Assembly (NCBI GenBank): GCA_034669505.1
Contig: JAXDNJ010000079.1
Coordinates: 1 to 64,000 of the forward strand
Direction of reading: 5' to 3'
DNA: 64,000 bases
Source of the DNA: JAFASC01 sp034669505
GTDB lineage: Bacteria; Pseudomonadota; Alphaproteobacteria; Rhizobiales; Beijerinckiaceae
Position numbers and translations under genes: made by a program. This document shows positions 61,812 through 64,000 of the stretch, one piece after another. Every line of letters begins with the position of its first letter. The first letter of the stretch is position 1. The notes under the pieces were generated by a model, which saw nothing but the letters and a program-made list of their open reading frames with translations, had not been told where the DNA came from and searched no databases.

Positions 61812-62937
61812 TCGCCCCGCAATCGTGCTGATTGCTGCCCTGTCCGGGCGCTCGCTCGCCGAGCTTGCGCGCCGAGCCGGCTACCGTCCGCTCGTCGCCG
61901 ATCTTTTCGGCGATATGGATACGCGGCGATATGCGCAGGCGGTGCGCGTGGTGCGCGGAAATCTGACGGAAGGGCCAGATCCCGGCGATCTCTTTCTCGC
62001 GCTCGCGGACTTGGCGCGAGACGCCGATGAGCTGCCGATCGGAATTGTCTATGGCGCGGGTTCCGAGCAGCGCTCCGCAATTCTCGATGAACTCGCGCGA
62101 AAATGGCCGCTGCTCGGCTGCTCGGCGGATGTGGTGAAGCGGGTGAAGGACCCGGTGAGCCTGGCGAGCCTCTGCGCAAAGCTTGAGATTCCGCACCCGG
62201 AGATTCGCTTCGATCCTCCCGGTGATCCGAGAGGCTGGCTGGCGAAAAGCGTCGGCGGCTCGGGCGGCTGGCACATTTCGAGCGCGAGTGCCCGTGCGTC
62301 GGAGCCGGGCGTATACTTCCAGAGGCAGGTTTCCGGCGAAGCGATTTCAGCACTGGTAGTCGCCACGGGCCGCGACGCGGCGGTGATCGGCTGGTCCTCG
62401 CAGTGGACCTCGCCCATTGCCGAGGCGCCATACCGCTGGGCCGGCGCCGTACAGCCGGCGCGGATCGAGGCCGCATCGCAAACACTTCTTTCTCGTAAGG
62501 CCATCGATCTTGCCCTCGATGCCGGTATTGTTGGGATAGCGAGCCTGGATTTTCTCATCGATCGCGGCGCCTGGCATCTTCTCGAGATCAATCCGCGTCC
62601 CGGCGGGACGTTGGATATTTTCGACGATGACACGGGCCGGCTGTTCGAGATGCACGTCGAGGCATGTCGCGGCCGCTTAATCGGGCCGCCGCGCTATCGT
62701 TGCGCGCAGGCTTGCGCGATCGCCTTTGCCGAGCGCGACATCGAGCATATGCCGGACCTGCAATGGCCGGATTGGTGCGCCGATCTGCAGCGGGCGGGGA
62801 CACGTGTCGAGACAGGCGCTCCTGTCTGTACCGTCCGCGCGTTCGCCGCTGATCCGGAAAGCGCGCGGCGGCTCGTCGAGGATCGCAGGCGCATGCTCTT
62901 GCGGCGGGTGCATGAACCGGAGTTCGCCGTGTGCTGA
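61780..62937 (+). CDS. ATP-grasp domain protein of the H4MPT cluster
   Basis: This 385-residue protein has ATP-grasp features: RDAAVIGWSSQWTSPI, VGIASLDFLIDRGAWHLLEINPRPGGTLDIFD, and an N-terminal Rossmann-like subdomain. It joins a carboxylate to an amine or similar via acyl phosphate. Proteins of this kind are conserved in bacterial H4MPT clusters and needed for the pathway in Methylobacterium, but the step (cofactor glutamylation or a methylofuran step) is not assigned to my knowledge. A GTG at 61798 is an alternative start. Overlaps mch by 7 bp. Confidence 0.83.
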   Translation: MLFVSPVNSPDRPAIVLIAALSGRSLAELARRAGYRPLVADLFGDMDTRRYAQAVRVVRGNLTEGPDPGDLFLALADLARDADELPIGIVYGAGSEQRSAILDELARKWPLLGCSADVVKRVKDPVSLASLCAKLEIPHPEIRFDPPGDPRGWLAKSVGGSGGWHISSASARASEPGVYFQRQVSGEAISALVVATGRDAAVIGWSSQWTSPIAEAPYRWAGAVQPARIEAASQTLLSRKAIDLALDAGIVGIASLDFLIDRGAWHLLEINPRPGGTLDIFDDDTGRLFEMHVEACRGRLIGPPRYRCAQACAIAFAERDIEHMPDLQWPDWCADLQRAGTRVETGAPVCTVRAFAADPESARRLVEDRRRMLLRRVHEPEFAVC

Positions 62938-63896
62938 GGCGGACAGAGATAAGCGTCAACGCACTTGCCGGCATTTGCCTTGACCGCCTCGTCGCCGATG
63001 CTGCGTCGTTGCGGATCGAGATTGCGCGCGGGTCGCGGGGCGAGCTCTTGATCGATGCTGGTCAGGAAGCGCGAGGCGGAATCGCCGCGGGGTTGCGGAT
63101 GGCGGAGATTTGCATGGGTGGTCTCGGCACCTGCACACTTTCCGATTCAGGATCGGCGACCGCGCCGTTCAAGCTGACGACGCGTACCAGCAATCCAGTG
63201 ATCGCGTGCTTGGCGAGTCAGTACGCTGGATGGAAACTCGCCTCCGAGAGCGAGGATGGTTTTTTTGCGCTCGGCTCCGGGCCGGCGCGTGCGCTCGCGG
63301 CGAAAGAAGAGATCTTTGCCGATATGGGCTACAGCGACAAAGGCGATCGCGGCATATTGGTGCTTGAGGGCGAGCGCCCGCCGCCATCGGATGTTGTCGA
63401 CTATGTCGCGCGCGAATGCGGTCTCGCGGCCGACCGCCTCGCCTTCATCTATGCGCCGACGCAAAGCCTCACCGGCACGGTGCAGGTTACCGCGCGCGTG
63501 CTCGAAGTCGCGTTGCACAAGGCCCATGCACTGCATTTTCCTTTGGCCGACATCGTCGACGGCCTCGGCTCGGCGCCGCTGCCGCCGCCCCATCCCGATT
63601 TCATCACGGCGATGGGCCGTACCAACGATGCCATCATCTATGGCGGCCAGGTGCAGCTCTTCGTGAACGGCCCGTCGGCGCGTGCGCGCGACCTTGCGGA
63701 GAACCTGCCGAGCCTGAAATCGAAAGATCACGGCCGGCCCTTTGCCGAGGTTTTTCGCGCCTATGAGGGCGACTTCTACAAGGTCGATCCGATGCTGTTC
63801 AGTCCGGCGCTAGCGATCGTCACGGCACTGGAAACCGGCGAGACGTTCCGCGCCGGCAAAATCGATCATGAGCTAATCGGTGCCTCGTTTGGCTGA
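62931..63896 (+). CDS. mch: Methenyl-tetrahydromethanopterin cyclohydrolase
   Basis: The 321-residue enzyme hydrolyses methenyl-H4MPT to formyl-H4MPT, the substrate of FhcD. Family motifs: MAEICMGGLGTCTL near residue 60, ASQYAGWKL, GSGPARALA and YGGQVQLFVNG. GTG start overlapping the ATP-grasp stop. Same order mtdB-ATP-grasp-mch as in other alphaproteobacterial methylotrophs. Confidence 0.95.
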   Translation: MLRRTEISVNALAGICLDRLVADAASLRIEIARGSRGELLIDAGQEARGGIAAGLRMAEICMGGLGTCTLSDSGSATAPFKLTTRTSNPVIACLASQYAGWKLASESEDGFFALGSGPARALAAKEEIFADMGYSDKGDRGILVLEGERPPPSDVVDYVARECGLAADRLAFIYAPTQSLTGTVQVTARVLEVALHKAHALHFPLADIVDGLGSAPLPPPHPDFITAMGRTNDAIIYGGQVQLFVNGPSARARDLAENLPSLKSKDHGRPFAEVFRAYEGDFYKVDPMLFSPALAIVTALETGETFRAGKIDHELIGASFG

Positions 63897-64000
63897 AGCG
63901 CTCGCGGTGCGCTGCGGCGGAAGAGATGGCACGCGCATCGCGCTCGCGGCCGATCGCGTCGATTGGCATGTGAAGGAGCTTGCCGAGGCGTTCGCGCGCT
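63880..64000 (+). CDS. Second ATP-grasp/RimK-like protein, N-terminal part (runs off right edge)
   Basis: A GTG at 63880, overlapping the mch stop by 17 bp, opens a frame that stays open to the window end. It reads MPRLAEALAVRCGGRDGTRI and then ALAADRVDWHVKELAEAFAR. The segment IALAADRVDWHVKEL is typical of the N-terminal subdomain of RimK-like ATP-grasp proteins that follow mch in methylotroph clusters. Only 40 residues are visible, so no catalytic part can be judged. Confidence 0.65.
   Translation, partial: MPRLAEALAVRCGGRDGTRIALAADRVDWHVKELAEAFAR

Noticed and set aside
1..64000. CRISPR array or rRNA operon
   Set aside because: No regularly spaced direct repeats and no rRNA-like conserved segments were seen anywhere in the window.

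Overview
The window looks like chromosomal DNA of an alphaproteobacterium of the Hyphomicrobiales (Rhizobiales) with methylotrophic capacity. The evidence is the RecA N-terminus, high GC with dense overlapping operons (ATGA/GTGA couplings), rhizobial-type small proteins, a tetrahydromethanopterin (H4MPT)-linked C1 oxidation cluster and a PQQ-associated ABC system. The genus cannot be fixed from the sequence alone.

Layout. 1-78 is the start of recA (minus). About 80-6150 is an accessory region: an IS1595-family transposase, small rhizobial-type orphans, a DUF5131 (phage Gp37/Gp68-like) plus TcmP pair, and a two-gene operon of a nucleoside 2-deoxyribosyltransferase-like enzyme and a six-helix membrane protein. 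6170-20683 is ordinary housekeeping: oxidoreductase, M20 peptidase, DUF952, pyrD, a beta-propeller protein, TPR lipoprotein, rpsU, lysC, acsA, L,D-transpeptidase and priA. 21688-30357 holds an AI-2E-type permease, a four-gene PQQ-dependent-catabolism ABC module, recQ and a CoA-transferase.

30608-47073 is a tightly packed run of 16 plus-strand genes for an unrecognised glycan or glycoconjugate. It has two sugar-nucleotide epimerases, two GT4 enzymes, four related CgeB-like glycosyltransferases, an actinobacterial-type myo-inositol-1-phosphate synthase, a histidine phosphatase, a sugar/polyol-phosphate nucleotidyltransferase, two methyltransferases, a FemAB/GNAT-like acyltransferase, an MFS exporter, and a glycosidase-like protein whose TIM-barrel halves appear in swapped order. 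A 13-bp-arm hairpin precedes the first gene. This is the best candidate for an undescribed system; an inositol-containing product is inferred, not proven.

47084-53632 holds a REC-PAS-GGDEF-EAL protein with a degenerate REC-Hpt membrane partner, an amidase, a dienelactone hydrolase and an MBL-fold protein with an altered metal motif.

53649-64000 is the C1 cluster. On the minus strand, a pterin-carbinolamine-dehydratase-like gene leads to fhcB-fhcA-fhcD-fhcC-folP-folK. On the plus strand are the beta-RFAP synthase gene, mtdB, an ATP-grasp gene, mch and the start of a second ATP-grasp gene. Together they oxidise methylene-H4MPT to formate and make pterin cofactors. The formaldehyde-activating enzyme gene (fae) is not in view and may lie just beyond the right edge.
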